In this document: positions 7,035-8,585 of the stretch, in pieces | Numbering within the stretch: the stretch's first letter is position 1 | How the letters are laid out: every line of letters starts with the position of its first letter | Assembly: GCA_002307095.1 (NCBI GenBank) | Contig: DBTO01000290.1 | Span: forward strand, 4,632 to 13,216 | Length of the DNA: 8,585 nt | Reading direction: 5' to 3' | From: Sulfurospirillum sp. UBA1314 | GTDB lineage: Bacteria > Campylobacterota > Campylobacteria > Campylobacterales > Sulfurospirillaceae | Position numbers and translations under genes: made by a program | Notes under the pieces: model-generated | What the model was told of the DNA's origin: nothing | Database searches by the model: none | What the model saw: the letters and a program-made list of their open reading frames with translations, nothing else

Positions 7035-8202
7035 TCCTTTTCGCTCGGTCTTAGTTTATACCTTAATTTTCATGGCACTCTTTTGTGTGCCCAGTTACTT
7101 TGCAATTCAAAGTACGATTATGGAAGAAAAATACAAAGCAACTCAAGAGATTTTAGAGTGGGTTTCGGCACAGGAAAAGAGTATTTTTGCTCAAAAGAGT
7201 TTTGAAATTCCTCGCAGTGTGCGTTTTCATATCAATATTTACGATGAAACCCACACACTTTTGTATCAAGGAATTCAAGAGCCTTTGAATGATTTTAATT
7301 TTAAAGTACGGGTCATTTACCCTTTTTTATACTATCAAAAAGAGATCAAAAAAGAGAGTACGCTTTTTTACCTTGTGGTGGAATTGCAACTCAACTACGC
7401 CAAGATTATTTTTGTCACGACGATGCTCTTTTTTATCGTCCTCTTTTTGATCTATGTGATGAGCAATATTTTCATCAATTCCAGTATTTATCCTTACAAA
7501 AAGATGCAGCGGTATATGAACGACTTTTTCAATGACTCGATGCATGAGCTTAAAACGCCTTTAGGTGTCATCAACATTAACGTGGAGCTGCTTTCAAGTT
7601 ACGTGAATTCCACAAAGCATCTCCAGCGCATTAAGGCGGCGACCAAACAGATGCAGATGACGTATGAAGATGTGGAGTACTACATCAAGCATAAAAAGGT
7701 CACGTACAATAAAGAACCTATCAATCTTTCTGAGTATTTAAGCCAACGTATTGCCTTTTTCGAAGATATAGCCGTTTCCAAGTCCATTCATTTGGAGCAC
7801 AGCGTGGAGCCAAATTTATTCATTTTTATCAGTAAAGTAGAGCTTCAACGCATTATCGACAATACCCTCTCCAACGCGATCAAATACTCCTTTTTTCAAG
7901 GTAAGGTGGAGATAAAATTGTCGTTAAAAGATGAAGAGCATTGTGTTTTGAGTTTTCAAGATTACGGTCAGGGTATTAAAGATCTCTACAAAGTGTTTCA
8001 ACGTTTTGAGCGGGAAGATTCGGTACAAGGTGGCTTTGGGCTAGGGCTCAATATCGTTCAAAATATTTGCAATAAAAACGACATTGACATTAACATCGAA
8101 TCGTATGAAAACAGAGGTTCATGCTTTACGTATATCTTTAGGCTTGATAAAAAGAAGCTTTTGGATCGTGTGGACGATGCGGAAATAAAGGGTGAAAAAT
8201 GA
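7021..8202 (+). CDS. Membrane-bound sensor histidine kinase
   Basis: Sensor kinase of 393 aa, partner of the preceding response regulator. Membrane helices lie at about residues 9-30 and 128-150 and enclose a periplasmic loop of about 97 residues that has no cysteine and no sensor family I recognise. The phosphoacceptor is His175 in MHELKTPL. The ATP-binding domain shows the N box (Asn281 and Asn285 in RIIDNTLSNAIKYS), G1 (DYGQGI, Asp314), an F-type segment (FQRFER) and G2 (GGFGLGL, about 337-343). Only about 25 residues separate the second helix from His175, so there is no room for a HAMP domain. The ATG at 7021 lies inside the regulator gene; AGGA at 7007-7010 is the likely RBS, ten bases away. 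The stop overlaps the next gene by four bases. The signal sensed is unknown. Confidence 0.9.
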   Translation: MLSLNPFRSVLVYTLIFMALFCVPSYFAIQSTIMEEKYKATQEILEWVSAQEKSIFAQKSFEIPRSVRFHINIYDETHTLLYQGIQEPLNDFNFKVRVIYPFLYYQKEIKKESTLFYLVVELQLNYAKIIFVTTMLFFIVLFLIYVMSNIFINSSIYPYKKMQRYMNDFFNDSMHELKTPLGVININVELLSSYVNSTKHLQRIKAATKQMQMTYEDVEYYIKHKKVTYNKEPINLSEYLSQRIAFFEDIAVSKSIHLEHSVEPNLFIFISKVELQRIIDNTLSNAIKYSFFQGKVEIKLSLKDEEHCVLSFQDYGQGIKDLYKVFQRFEREDSVQGGFGLGLNIVQNICNKNDIDINIESYENRGSCFTYIFRLDKKKLLDRVDDAEIKGEK

Positions 8203-8585
8203 AAGAAAAACGGTTTTTTCTCAGTGCGGCACTGATGCTCTTTTTTGGGCTTGTGATTCTCTTTTTGTATAACAAATCTATCTCATATGAAGAGGAAGAG
8301 ACGCTTAAAAAGCAGATGGATTCACTGTTGCTAACGTTGCACAATAAAATTGCAGAGACAACCAAAGTTTCGCTGACGAGTTCAGTTATTTTAGCTAAAA
8401 GCCCACAGGTTATTGCGTGTTTAAGCGAGCAAAATCGGGAACACTGTTTGCAATATTTGTTAGAAATTAGAAACAGTATGGCACAAGCCACTATTTTTGA
8501 AAATACAATGCTTCATCTTCATACCAAAGATTTTATGAGTTTTATACGCTTATGGGATTACCAAAATCAAAACAACAATGATAAT
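8199..8585 (+). CDS. Membrane sensor protein with dCache-like periplasmic domain (3' partial)
   Basis: The first 129 codons of a gene that runs off the window. The ATG overlaps the kinase stop (ATGA) and follows AAAGGG (8187-8192) by six bases. A short basic N-terminus and one membrane helix (about residues 6-23) lead into a helical periplasmic region and then the segment HLHTKDFMSFIRLWD (about 106-120). This segment resembles the LHT-D-SF-R-W signature of the dCache_3 family of extracellular sensor domains. Such domains usually belong to chemoreceptors, diguanylate cyclases or kinases; the output module lies beyond the window, so I cannot tell which. Cys74 and Cys83 are the only cysteines and both should be periplasmic. 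Its place in the psr/two-component operon suggests sensing of a respiratory substrate or redox signal (inference). Confidence 0.75.
   Translation, partial: MKEKRFFLSAALMLFFGLVILFLYNKSISYEEEETLKKQMDSLLLTLHNKIAETTKVSLTSSVILAKSPQVIACLSEQNREHCLQYLLEIRNSMAQATIFENTMLHLHTKDFMSFIRLWDYQNQNNNDN

Noticed and set aside
8138..8491. Antisense open frame of 117 codons over the kinase/sensor junction.
   Set aside because: The + strand has an overlapping start with RBS, a membrane helix and a dCache-like motif, which explain this stretch better.

Overview
The window reads as a dense, single-strand stretch of a Campylobacterota genome. Sulfurospirillum or a close relative is my best guess, by inference only. 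The reasons are moderate GC content, a PsrABC set whose membrane subunit lines up residue by residue with the Wolinella succinogenes enzyme, and a signalling repertoire (FIST, PAS, GGDEF-EAL, dCache) typical of that group. All six genes lie on the + strand and nearly every base is coding.

Layout. Positions 1-2487 hold the 3' part of a large c-di-GMP signalling gene: FIST, PAS, a degenerate GGDEF and a well-preserved EAL domain. Its 5' end lies outside the window. A 45-bp gap (2488-2532) follows. Next comes a tightly packed cluster: a Tat-exported molybdopterin oxidoreductase of the PsrA/PhsA family (2533-4818), a four-cluster ferredoxin subunit PsrB (4828-5394), an eight-helix NrfD/PsrC quinol-interacting anchor (5391-6359), an OmpR-type response regulator (6369-7034), a membrane histidine kinase (7021-8202), and the first 129 codons of a membrane sensor with a dCache-like periplasmic domain (8199 to the window end). 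Junctions in the cluster are +9, -4, +9, -14 and -4 nt, so all six genes from psrA on look like one operon.

How it fits together. PsrABC would take electrons from menaquinol through PsrC and the PsrB iron-sulfur wire to the Mo-bis-MGD site of PsrA, reducing polysulfide, sulfur or thiosulfate in the periplasm. The two-component pair and the dCache sensor, translated from the same message, are well placed to report substrate, redox state or a related signal. The upstream FIST-PAS-EAL protein would add a c-di-GMP output, but its link to sulfur respiration is only by proximity.

Points beyond routine annotation: a perfect 10-bp palindrome TTACATGTAA occurs four times, plus one shorter core match, all inside coding sequence and in more than one reading frame; the GGDEF half has lost its metal and signature residues while the EAL half is intact; the histidine kinase has no room for a HAMP linker; and the dCache sensor has a cysteine pair in its periplasmic domain. 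No RNA genes, insertion sequences, CRISPR arrays or convincing terminators were seen, and no stretch over 300 bases lacks a gene.
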